A stretch of 30,102 bases of DNA from DASZHJ01 sp035507155 (lineage in GTDB: Bacteria > Pseudomonadota > Alphaproteobacteria > ATCC43930 > CGMCC-115725). How positions within the stretch are numbered: the stretch's first letter is position 1; the number at the start of each line of letters is the position of its first letter. Below the pieces are notes generated by a model. It made no database searches. It worked only from the letters and a program-made list of their open reading frames with translations, and was not told the origin of the DNA. Both the position numbers and the translations under genes were made by a program. Positions 6,921 through 13,598 of this stretch are shown piece by piece. The DNA lies in NCBI GenBank assembly GCA_035507155.1, contig DATJOK010000040.1, positions 1-30,102 on the forward strand, given 5' to 3'.

Positions 6921-8501
6921 GTGGGGGCCCCCATAGAAGAGCGGACGGAATCCGGCCGGGAGATCGAGCTTAAGCTGTCGGTCCGCCCCGATCGTCTCGA
7001 ACGCGTGATGCGCTCGCCGGAGCTGAAGCCGGAGGGTGCGCGCCGCGCGATCGCGCGCGCCCTCAAGAACATCTACTACGACACGCCGCATCTGTCGCTG
7101 CATGAGCGGGGCTTGGTGCTGCGGGTGCGCGAGGCGAGGCGCCGCTTCGTGCAGACGGTGAAGTCCGGCGGCAATGGCAGCGGGCTGATGCGACGGGTGG
7201 AGTGGGAGCGGTCGCTGCCGGGTCCGACCCCCGATGTCGAGCAGATCGAGGATCCCGCGCTCCGTGAGGAGATCGGCGATGCCGCCCACGAGCTGGCGCC
7301 GGTCTTCACCTCCGAGATCCGCCGCATCACCCGCACGGTGCAGCGCGGCAACGCGGCCCGCGTCGAGGTGGCGATCGACCGCGGCCGGCTGCTGACCCCG
7401 CGCGGCTCGGCGCCGATCTGCGAGATCGAGCTCGAGCTCAAGGACGGCAATACCGACGCGCTCTACGATCTGGCGCTCGCCCTCAACAAGGTGACGCCGC
7501 TCCGGCTCGAGACCGCAAGCAAGTCCGATCGCGGCTACGAGCTACTGACCGCGGACGCAATCGGCTGGTCGAAGGCGATGCCGCTGTCGCTCGACAGGGA
7601 TAAGACCGGCGCCGAGGCCTTCGAGGTGATCCTCCGCCACAACCTCGCCCATCTCATGCGCAACGAGCGGGCGGCGCAGGAAGGGAGCGATCCCGAGGGC
7701 GTGCATCAGGTGCGGGTCGCGCTCCGCCGGCTGCGCTCGGTGCTGATCCTGTTCCGCGCGATGCTGCCGCAGGAGACCAGCGAGCGGCTGGGCGGCGAGC
7801 TTCGATGGCTTGCCGGCGAGATGGGGCCGGCGCGCGATCTCGACGTTTTCCTCGGCGACCTGCTGCGGCCGGTGCAGGAGGCGCTGCCCGACGATGCCGG
7901 CCTCGCGCTGCTGGAGACGCGGGCGCGCGCCGAGCGCGGCACCGCCTATGAGCGCGTGCGCGCCGCCTTCGCCACCGGCCGCTACACCGCGCTGTTGCTG
8001 GAGATCGGCCGGCTCGCCGAGAGCCGCATCTGGCAGGAGAGCCTCGATGAAGAGGCCACCCAGCTGCTCGCCAGGCCGGCGCCGATGCTCGCCGCGGAGC
8101 TGCTGCAGCAGCGCTATCGCGGCGCCCGCAAGCGCGGCCGCGGCTTCGCCAGGCTCTCGACGCCGGATCGCCATCGCGTGCGCATCGGCGTCAAGAAGCT
8201 GCGCTATGCCGCCGACTGCTTCCGCTCGCTCTACGACACCGAGATCGTGCTCCCCTACATGAAGCGGCTGTCGCGCCTGCAGGACGCGCTCGGCCATCTG
8301 AGCGACGTCGAGACCGCCGAGCGGCTGCTCGAGAGCCTCGCCCACGACGGCAGCGCGGCGGAGGCGGCGGCGCTCGGCCGCGCCAGCGGCCTCGTCATCG
8401 GCTGGCACGGCCGCGGCGCCAAGGCGCTCGAGCCCAGGCTGCGCAAGACCTGGAAAGCGTTCAAGGCCGCGGCGCCGTTCTGGAGCGAGCCGGCGGAGTG
8501 A
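6921..8501 (+). CDS. CYTH and CHAD domain protein (polyphosphate-associated)
   Basis: A 526 aa protein starting at a GTG. The N-terminal CYTH (triphosphate tunnel) domain spans about residues 12-210. It carries the diagnostic ExExK motif EIELK (14-18), the basic/acidic tunnel strands KNIYYDTP and LVLRVRE, and CEIELELK. The C-terminal CHAD helical domain spans about 235-515, with two conserved basic motifs: HQVRVALRRLRS (262-273) and HRVRIGVKKLRYAADCF nearer the C-terminus. CYTH domains hydrolyse or bind inorganic triphosphate-type substrates, and CHAD domains bind polyphosphate granules. It is divergent from the SixA-like/DUF4010/PPK2 operon, giving a compact polyphosphate neighbourhood. No membrane segments or signal peptide are visible, so it is likely cytoplasmic or granule-bound. 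Confidence 0.94.
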   Translation: MGAPIEERTESGREIELKLSVRPDRLERVMRSPELKPEGARRAIARALKNIYYDTPHLSLHERGLVLRVREARRRFVQTVKSGGNGSGLMRRVEWERSLPGPTPDVEQIEDPALREEIGDAAHELAPVFTSEIRRITRTVQRGNAARVEVAIDRGRLLTPRGSAPICEIELELKDGNTDALYDLALALNKVTPLRLETASKSDRGYELLTADAIGWSKAMPLSLDRDKTGAEAFEVILRHNLAHLMRNERAAQEGSDPEGVHQVRVALRRLRSVLILFRAMLPQETSERLGGELRWLAGEMGPARDLDVFLGDLLRPVQEALPDDAGLALLETRARAERGTAYERVRAAFATGRYTALLLEIGRLAESRIWQESLDEEATQLLARPAPMLAAELLQQRYRGARKRGRGFARLSTPDRHRVRIGVKKLRYAADCFRSLYDTEIVLPYMKRLSRLQDALGHLSDVETAERLLESLAHDGSAAEAAALGRASGLVIGWHGRGAKALEPRLRKTWKAFKAAAPFWSEPAE

Positions 8502-8537
8502 GCGCTTCGATGGACGTCCCAGTATCGTCTTAGTGAT

Positions 8538-8627
8538 CGTCATGCCCGGCCTTGAGCCGGGCATCCACGTCTTGCAAGCGGCGCAGCGGCAAGTCCTGGA
8601 TGGCCGGGACAAGCCCGGCCATGACGC
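8538..8627. repeat. Dispersed palindromic intergenic repeat, copy 2
   Basis: CGTCATGCCCGG..GAGCCGGGCATCCACGTCTT forms the left arm and TGGATGGCCGGGACAAGCCCGGCCATGACGCG the right arm. Each arm has its own internal dyad (CCCGGC/GCCGGG), and the two arms are mutual imperfect inverted complements. It is the second copy of the element at 9-97. It fills the spacer between the CYTH-CHAD and PPOX genes and could form a cruciform or an RNA hairpin. Confidence 0.72.
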
Positions 8628-8642
8628 GTCTGATAGGGTCGG

Positions 8643-9071
8643 ATGCCCATGCTCGGAGACAGAGAGCGGGACTTCCTGGCGGCGCAGCGGGTGGGCCATC
8701 TCGCGACCGCGGATGCGCGCGGCCGTCCGCATGTGGTGCCGGTCTGCTTCGCACTCGGTGATACCACGATTTATATCACCATCGACGAGAAGCCGAAGCG
8801 CGCCTCGGCGCGGCCGCTGAAGCGGCTCCGGAACATCGCCGAGAATCCCGCCACGGCCTTCGTCGCCGACCGCTACGATGAGGACTGGTCGCGGCTCGGC
8901 TGGGTGATGCTGCGCGGCCGCGCCGAGATCCTCGGCGAGGGCAAGGAGCATGACGACGCCCAGACTCTGCTCGCGCAGCGCTATCCGCAGCTCAGGGTGA
9001 TGGCGATCGCGCAACTTTCCGTGATCGCGCTCCGCATCGAGACCGCGACGAGCTGGGGCAGGCTCGATTAG
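8643..9071 (+). CDS. Pyridoxamine 5'-phosphate oxidase-like FMN/F420-binding protein (TIGR03668-like)
   Basis: A 142 aa split-barrel protein. The N-terminal FLAAQRVGHLATADARGRPH strand pair and VVPVCFALGD are typical of the PPOX fold. The overall pattern, with YITIDEKPKR, NIAENPATAFVADRYDEDW and GWVMLRGRAE, matches the Rv0121-like group annotated as PPOX-class F420-dependent proteins. Such proteins bind FMN or F420 and reduce small substrates; the cofactor here is not proven. The start could also be the ATG two codons later (8649). It follows a palindromic repeat and lies 66 bp ahead of an LLM-class oxidoreductase also typed as F420-dependent. Confidence 0.88.
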   Translation: MPMLGDRERDFLAAQRVGHLATADARGRPHVVPVCFALGDTTIYITIDEKPKRASARPLKRLRNIAENPATAFVADRYDEDWSRLGWVMLRGRAEILGEGKEHDDAQTLLAQRYPQLRVMAIAQLSVIALRIETATSWGRLD

Positions 9072-9137
9072 CAAGCGCGCTTCATGCTATGAATTCCCGA
9101 CGGGTCCGCGAAGCATCCGGCGAGGGAGGCTCCTTCC

Positions 9138-9974
9138 ATGAAAATCGGCGTGTTCTATTTCCCGGCTGACTACGGCATCAACGTCGGCGAGCTCGGCGCG
9201 GCGCTCGAGGCGCGCGGCTTCGACTCCTTATATGTGTGCGAGCACACCCACATCCCGACCAGCCGGAAGACGCCGTTCCCGAGCGGCGGCGAGCTCCCCA
9301 AGAAATACGTGCACACCCACGATCCCTTCGTGGCGCTCTCCTTCGCCGCGGCGGCGACCAAGAAGCTGTGGCTCGGCACCGGCGTCTGCCTGGTGCCGCA
9401 GCACGATCCCATCGTCGCCGCCAAGACCATCGCCAGCCTCGACCAGCTCTCGAACGGCCGCTTCATCTTCGGCATCGGCGCCGGCTGGAACGTCGAGGAG
9501 ATGGAGAACCACGGCACCCAGTACGACACCCGCTTCAAGCTGATGCGCGAGCGCGTGCTCGCCATGAAGAAGATCTGGACCGAGGAGGCGGCGGAGTATC
9601 ATGGCCAATTCGTCAACTTCGATCCGATCTGGTCCTATCCGAAGCCCAAGCAGAAGCCGCATCCGCCGATCTACCTCGGTGGCGAGACCGACTACACGCT
9701 GAAGCGAGTGGTGGAGTTCTGCGACGGCTGGTTCCCGCGCGCCAAGCCCGGCATCGACATGAAGGGCACCCTGGCGCGGCTGCACCAATTCTCGGAAAAA
9801 GCGGGCCGCGATCCGAAGACGCTCACCACCGTCGTCTTCCGCGCCGCCGCCGACCCGGCGGTGTTGGCGGGCTATCGCGAGGCGGGGATCGACAGCGCGC
9901 TCCTCGAGGTGCCGGACCTCGGCCGCGACGAGATCCTGCGCACCCTCGACAGCTACCTGCCGTTGCTGAAATAG
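9138..9974 (+). CDS. LLM-class flavin/F420-dependent oxidoreductase (TIGR03619-like)
   Basis: A 278 aa luciferase-like TIM-barrel protein. The N-terminus MKIGVFYFPADYG, the ALEARGFDSLYVCEHTHIP segment, the cofactor-side GTGVCLVPQHDP and the GRFIFGIGAGWNVEEMENHG stretch follow the bacterial-luciferase family. They fit best with the Rv2161c-like group called F420-dependent. The barrel continues through PPIYLGGETDYTLKRVVEFC. The reaction is probably hydride transfer to or from an organic substrate; FMN use cannot be excluded by eye. The start has a strong GAGGGAGG ribosome site. It is followed after 19 bp by the LysE-type exporter gene, so the two are likely co-transcribed. Confidence 0.92.
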   Translation: MKIGVFYFPADYGINVGELGAALEARGFDSLYVCEHTHIPTSRKTPFPSGGELPKKYVHTHDPFVALSFAAAATKKLWLGTGVCLVPQHDPIVAAKTIASLDQLSNGRFIFGIGAGWNVEEMENHGTQYDTRFKLMRERVLAMKKIWTEEAAEYHGQFVNFDPIWSYPKPKQKPHPPIYLGGETDYTLKRVVEFCDGWFPRAKPGIDMKGTLARLHQFSEKAGRDPKTLTTVVFRAAADPAVLAGYREAGIDSALLEVPDLGRDEILRTLDSYLPLLK

Positions 9975-9993
9975 GACGGAAGGGCCGCCTCCC

Positions 9994-10605
9994 ATGAGCG
10001 CCGAGTTCCTGCTGACCTCGCTCATCGTCGTGATCTCGCCCGGCACCGGCGTGCTCTACACGCTGGCGGCCGGGCTCTCGCGCGGGCATCGGGCGAGCGT
10101 GGTGGCGGCCTTCGGCTGCACCCTCGGCATCGTGCCGCACATGGCGGCGGCGATCCTGGGCCTGGCGGCGCTCCTCCACACCAGCGCCGTCGCCTTCCAG
10201 ACCCTCAAATATCTGGGCGTCGCCTATCTCCTCTACATGGCCTGGATGACGCTCAAGGAGACCGGCGCCCTCAAGGTGGAGACGCGCACCGACAGCCGCT
10301 CCTCGCTGCAGGTGATCGTCTCGGCGATCCTGATCAACCTCCTCAATCCCAAGCTCTCGATCTTCTTCTTCGCTTTCCTGCCGCAGTTCGTGCGCGCCGA
10401 CGAGGCGCATCCGCTGCCGCGCATGCTGGAGCTGAGTTCCGTCTTCATGCTGCTGACCTTCGTGGTCTTCGTCGGCTACGGCCTCTTCGCGGCGGCGATC
10501 CGCAGCCATGTGATCTCGCGTCCGCGGATCCTCGCCTGGATGCGCCGCAGCTTCGCCGCCGCCTTCGTGGCGCTCGGCGTCAAGCTCGCTTTCGCGGAGC
10601 GGTAG
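9994..10605 (+). CDS. LysE/RhtB-family amino-acid exporter
   Basis: A 203 aa inner-membrane protein with about six hydrophobic segments, the normal size for LysE/RhtB translocators. The N-terminal SLIVVISPGTGVLYTLAAGL segment carries the conserved PGP/PGT helix-1 motif. GHRASVVAAFGCTLGIVPHM and LKYLGVAYLLYMAWMTLKE follow the family pattern, as does ILINLLNPKLSIFFFAFLPQFV (conserved NPK). These proteins export amino acids or related metabolites using the proton gradient; the substrate cannot be told from sequence. It starts 19 bp after the LLM-class oxidoreductase and probably shares its transcript. Confidence 0.92.
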   Translation: MSAEFLLTSLIVVISPGTGVLYTLAAGLSRGHRASVVAAFGCTLGIVPHMAAAILGLAALLHTSAVAFQTLKYLGVAYLLYMAWMTLKETGALKVETRTDSRSSLQVIVSAILINLLNPKLSIFFFAFLPQFVRADEAHPLPRMLELSSVFMLLTFVVFVGYGLFAAAIRSHVISRPRILAWMRRSFAAAFVALGVKLAFAER

Positions 10606-10625
10606 GCCTGCATCCGAAGAAAGGA

Positions 10626-10639
10626 TTGATCCACGTCAA
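10626..10639. promoter_or_regulatory. FNR/FixK-type box upstream of aqpZ
   Basis: TTGATCCACGTCAA matches the FNR/FixK consensus TTGAT-N4-ATCAA at 9 of 10 defined bases; GTCAA in the second half is common in alphaproteobacterial sites. The centre is 10632.5. A -10-like TAGAAG hexamer at 10662-10667 is centred exactly 32 bp downstream. That is the class II spacing, with the activator at -41.5 and a start near 10674. The aqpZ ATG is at 10800, giving a leader of about 125 bases. Confidence 0.65.
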
Positions 10640-10799
10640 TCTGCTTCACGACCGCGGATGCTAGAAGATTTCAGAGCGCGAGTTCCAGCACATGGAATTG
10701 AGAGGGTGTTTGCACCCCCTGGTCGCTTCAACGATTGAGCCGACCGGCTTCGCTCCTGGTGGGCAATCCCCTCGAACTCAGCAGCCAAGGAGCTCTCCC

Positions 10800-11546
10800 A
10801 TGCCACTATCGAAGAGGGTCACCGCCGAATTCTTCGGGACATTCTGGCTGGTGTTCGGGGGCTGCGGCAGCGCCGTGCTGGCCGCCGCATTTCCGAACAC
10901 CGGTATCGGCTTCGCGGGCGTGGCGCTCGCCTTCGGACTGACCGTCGTCACCATGGCGTATGCGGTCGGCCACATCTCCGGCGGCCATTTCAATCCGGCG
11001 GTGACCATCGGTCTTTGCGCCGGCGGCCGCGTTCCCGCAGCATCCGTGCTGCCCTATATCGTCTCGCAGCTCGCTGGCGCCATCCTTGCCAGCGGCATCC
11101 TCTATATTATCGCCAGCGGCAAGGCGGGCTTCGAGCTGAGTGCCGGTTTCGCGGCGAACGGGTTCGGCGAGCACTCTCCGGGCGGCTATTCGCTGCTGGC
11201 CTGCTTCGTGGCGGAGACGGTCCTCAGCTTCATGTTCCTGTTCGTGATCATGGGGGCGACGGACAGCCGCGCACCGGCAGCCATGGCGCCCCTCGCCATC
11301 GGCTTGACCTTGACGCTCATCCACCTCATCAGCATTCCCGTCACCAACACCTCGGTCAATCCCGCGCGAAGCACGGGGCCGGCGCTTTTCGTCGGCGGAT
11401 GGGCGCTGGCGCAGCTTTGGCTCTTCTGGGTGGCGCCCATTCTCGGCGGCGTGCTGGGTGGCGTCGCCTATCGCACCCTCATGCACGAGGAAACGAAGGA
11501 GGATCGGGTCGTGCCGTTCGGTGCCGGCCCGCTCGAGGCAGGCTGA
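10800..11546 (+). CDS. aqpZ: Aquaporin Z, water channel
   Basis: A 248 aa MIP-family channel with six membrane helices and both half-helix motifs, HFNPAVTIG near residue 65 and TSVNPARSTGPA near residue 190. Aromatic/arginine filter features are those of water-selective AqpZ: the Arg after the second NPA, and FGTFWLVFGGCGSAVL at the N-terminus. The start at ATG 10800 follows AAGGAG at 10787-10792. A longer in-frame reading from 10692 would add a 36-residue non-membrane stretch and is unlikely. It is a single-gene unit: an FNR/FixK box lies upstream and a strong intrinsic terminator downstream. The oxygen-linked control is inferred from the box. Confidence 0.96.
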   Translation: MPLSKRVTAEFFGTFWLVFGGCGSAVLAAAFPNTGIGFAGVALAFGLTVVTMAYAVGHISGGHFNPAVTIGLCAGGRVPAASVLPYIVSQLAGAILASGILYIIASGKAGFELSAGFAANGFGEHSPGGYSLLACFVAETVLSFMFLFVIMGATDSRAPAAMAPLAIGLTLTLIHLISIPVTNTSVNPARSTGPALFVGGWALAQLWLFWVAPILGGVLGGVAYRTLMHEETKEDRVVPFGAGPLEAG

Positions 11547-11583
11547 AGCGCTGAGTCCGCACAAGCCTCGCATACCAGAGAAG

Positions 11584-11619
11584 CCGGGCCTCAACGTCGA
11601 GGGGCCCGGTTTCCTTTTT
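11584..11619 (+). terminator. Rho-independent terminator of aqpZ
   Basis: CCGGGCC (11584-11590) pairs with GGCCCGG (11603-11609), and two more inner pairs are possible. The run TTTCCTTTTT follows at 11610-11619. It lies 38 bp after the aqpZ stop. Confidence 0.85.
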
Positions 11620-11626
11620 CGGCTGG

Positions 11627-11783
11627 ATGCCGGGGCGACGGCAGGTGCTGCCGTGGCTCCTTGGCATCCTCACGCTGTCGGCGGTGTTGCTCGCTGCTGC
11701 TGCGCGGCTTCGCCTTCTGGCTCCCCATGCTGCCGGGACTCTGGCTCGCGAAGCGAGAGATCGGCCGACTCTGGAGTCGTTAG
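11627..11783 (+). pseudogene. Possible remnant of a small membrane protein, frameshifted
   Basis: From ATG 11627, frame one gives a hydrophobic start (MPGRRQVLPWLLGILTLSAV). After a CTG/GCT triplet run near 11690, the next frame gives LLLRGFAFWLPMLPGLWLAK and ends in a stop at 11781-11783. The two halves together would look like a two-helix membrane protein split by one base. There is no ribosome site and it lies directly after the aqpZ terminator. It may equally be chance coding; I hold it only as a weak call. Confidence 0.15.
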
Positions 11784-13465
11784 CCGGGCACGTGCCCCCG
11801 CAGAAGGCGACCCGGCAGCGCGCCGGTGTGCCGGTTGTCGCGCAGCAGTACCTGGCCGTTCACCACCGTCGCGCGGATGCCGTTGCAGGTCTGCTTCAGG
11901 CGCTTGGCGCCCGCCGGCAGGTCGGTGACCACCTCGGGCATGCGCGGGCCGATGGTCTCGGGATCGAAGACGACGATGTCTGCCGCCATGCCCTCGCGGA
12001 GGAGGCCGCGGTCGTGGAAGCCCCACTGGGTCGCGGTGTCGTAGGTGATGCGCTTCACCGCCTCCTCCAGGGTGAAGGCCTGCTTCTCGCGCACCCAGTG
12101 GCTGAGGAGGTGGGTCTGCAGCGAGTTGTCCATGATCTGCGAGACGTGGGCGCCGGCATCGGAGAAGGTCACCACCGTGCGCGGATGCTTCATGAGCTGG
12201 AGCGCCACCTCCTGGTCCTCGTTGGCGACCGGCTGCAGCAGGAAGAGCTTCATGTCGCGCTCGAGAGCGAGGTCGATCATCAGCTCGACAGGAGAGGTGT
12301 TGCGCTCGCGCGCGAGATCGGCGAGCGAGGGATGCGGTCCCTCGATGCGGTCCATCAGGAAGACCCAGTCCCATTCCGGCGGCCGCGCCTCGGTGCCGAT
12401 GATGCGGCGCCCGTCATAGGGCCGGCTCGCCACCTCGACGAGCTTCGCCCGCGTCGCGGGATCGCGGAGCGCCGCCTTCTGCCGGTCGAGCGGCAGCTTG
12501 CGGATGTCGCGCCACACCTCCCACTTGTCGAAGGGCGTCTGGGTCTCGAAGGAGAGGATGACGTTGAGGGCGCGGCTGTGCACCTGGCCGAACATGCGGC
12601 CGCCCTCGCGCGCCGTCTGCTCGACGGTGTCGAGCCCCAGGCGCCAGGCGTCGGGCTGGGTGCGGCGCGAGAACAGGCCGAAGGTGATCGGCCGGCCGGT
12701 GTCGAGGGCGAGCTTTTTCAGCTTCGGATAATTCTCCGGCCCGAGATCGCCGAGCGCGGTCTCCAGGATGCCCGCGCCCGCCTCGCTCATGGCGCCCACC
12801 AGCGCCTCGAGCTCCTGCCAGCTCGCTGCCCGGCTCGCCACCGGCCGGTCGTCAGAGGTCTCGTGGTTGTCGCTGCGCGTGGTCGAGAACCCGATGGCGC
12901 CGGCGCGGATCGCGTCCCGCACCTGCCGGGTCATCACCTTGAGATCGTCCTCGCGTGCGGTCTCGCTGAAGGCGCGCTCCCCCATCACATAGGTCCGGAG
13001 CGCCGAGTGGCCGATGTAGCCGGCGTAGTTGATGCCCTTCGGCAGCCGGTCGATGACGTCGAGGAATTCCGGAAAGGTCTCCCAGCGCCACTTGATGCCG
13101 GCGAGCATGGCGTCGCGGCTCAGATCCTCGGCGCGCTCCAGATTGCGGAAGACGAGATCGGCCTCGCGCTCGCGGCAGGGGGCGAGGGTGAAGCCGCAAT
13201 TCCCCATCACGACAGAGGTGATGCCGTGATAACAGGAACTGGTGCCGAGCGGATCCCAGAAGATCTGCGCGTCCATGTGGGTGTGGCCGTCGACGAAGCC
13301 CGGCGTCACCACATGGCCCTCGGCGTCGATGGTCTCCTCGGCCGGCGCGGCGATGCGGCCGATGAAGGCGATCCGGCCGTCCTTGACGCCGACATCGGCG
13401 CGATAGCGCGCGAGGCCGGAGCCGTCGATGACGGAGCCGTTCTTGATCACGAGATCATAGGTCAT
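11780..13465 (-). CDS. N-acyl-D-amino-acid deacylase / D-aminoacylase-type amidohydrolase
   Basis: A 561 aa metal-dependent amidohydrolase that would cleave N-acyl-D-amino acids or related amides. The N-terminal composite domain MTYDLVIKNGSVIDGSGL leads into the metal motif GFVDGHTHMDAQ (His61, His63). Cys90 in GNCGF corresponds to the zinc-ligand cysteine of D-aminoacylases. The C-terminal catalytic aspartate is in SDAGAH (435-440). Length is slightly above the usual 480-560 aa. The ATG at 13465 is preceded by CGGAGGA; the longer reading frame upstream has no support. It is divergent from the monooxygenase gene at 13599. The exact substrate (D-Glu, D-Asp or neutral acyl amino acids, or a ring amide) is not determinable by eye. 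Confidence 0.9.
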   Translation of the reverse strand: MTYDLVIKNGSVIDGSGLARYRADVGVKDGRIAFIGRIAAPAEETIDAEGHVVTPGFVDGHTHMDAQIFWDPLGTSSCYHGITSVVMGNCGFTLAPCREREADLVFRNLERAEDLSRDAMLAGIKWRWETFPEFLDVIDRLPKGINYAGYIGHSALRTYVMGERAFSETAREDDLKVMTRQVRDAIRAGAIGFSTTRSDNHETSDDRPVASRAASWQELEALVGAMSEAGAGILETALGDLGPENYPKLKKLALDTGRPITFGLFSRRTQPDAWRLGLDTVEQTAREGGRMFGQVHSRALNVILSFETQTPFDKWEVWRDIRKLPLDRQKAALRDPATRAKLVEVASRPYDGRRIIGTEARPPEWDWVFLMDRIEGPHPSLADLARERNTSPVELMIDLALERDMKLFLLQPVANEDQEVALQLMKHPRTVVTFSDAGAHVSQIMDNSLQTHLLSHWVREKQAFTLEEAVKRITYDTATQWGFHDRGLLREGMAADIVVFDPETIGPRMPEVVTDLPAGAKRLKQTCNGIRATVVNGQVLLRDNRHTGALPGRLLRGHVPG

Positions 13466-13598
13466 GGGCGTCCTCCGGAGATCGAGGATAGCCAAGCCAT
13501 GCGTTGCTGGAAACCCGTCCCCTTGGGATGCCCCTTGCTTGTCCCGCCGCGATGGCCCCATGCTTTCCCGCAGAGGCGAGCGAGGAGGAAACGCCCCG

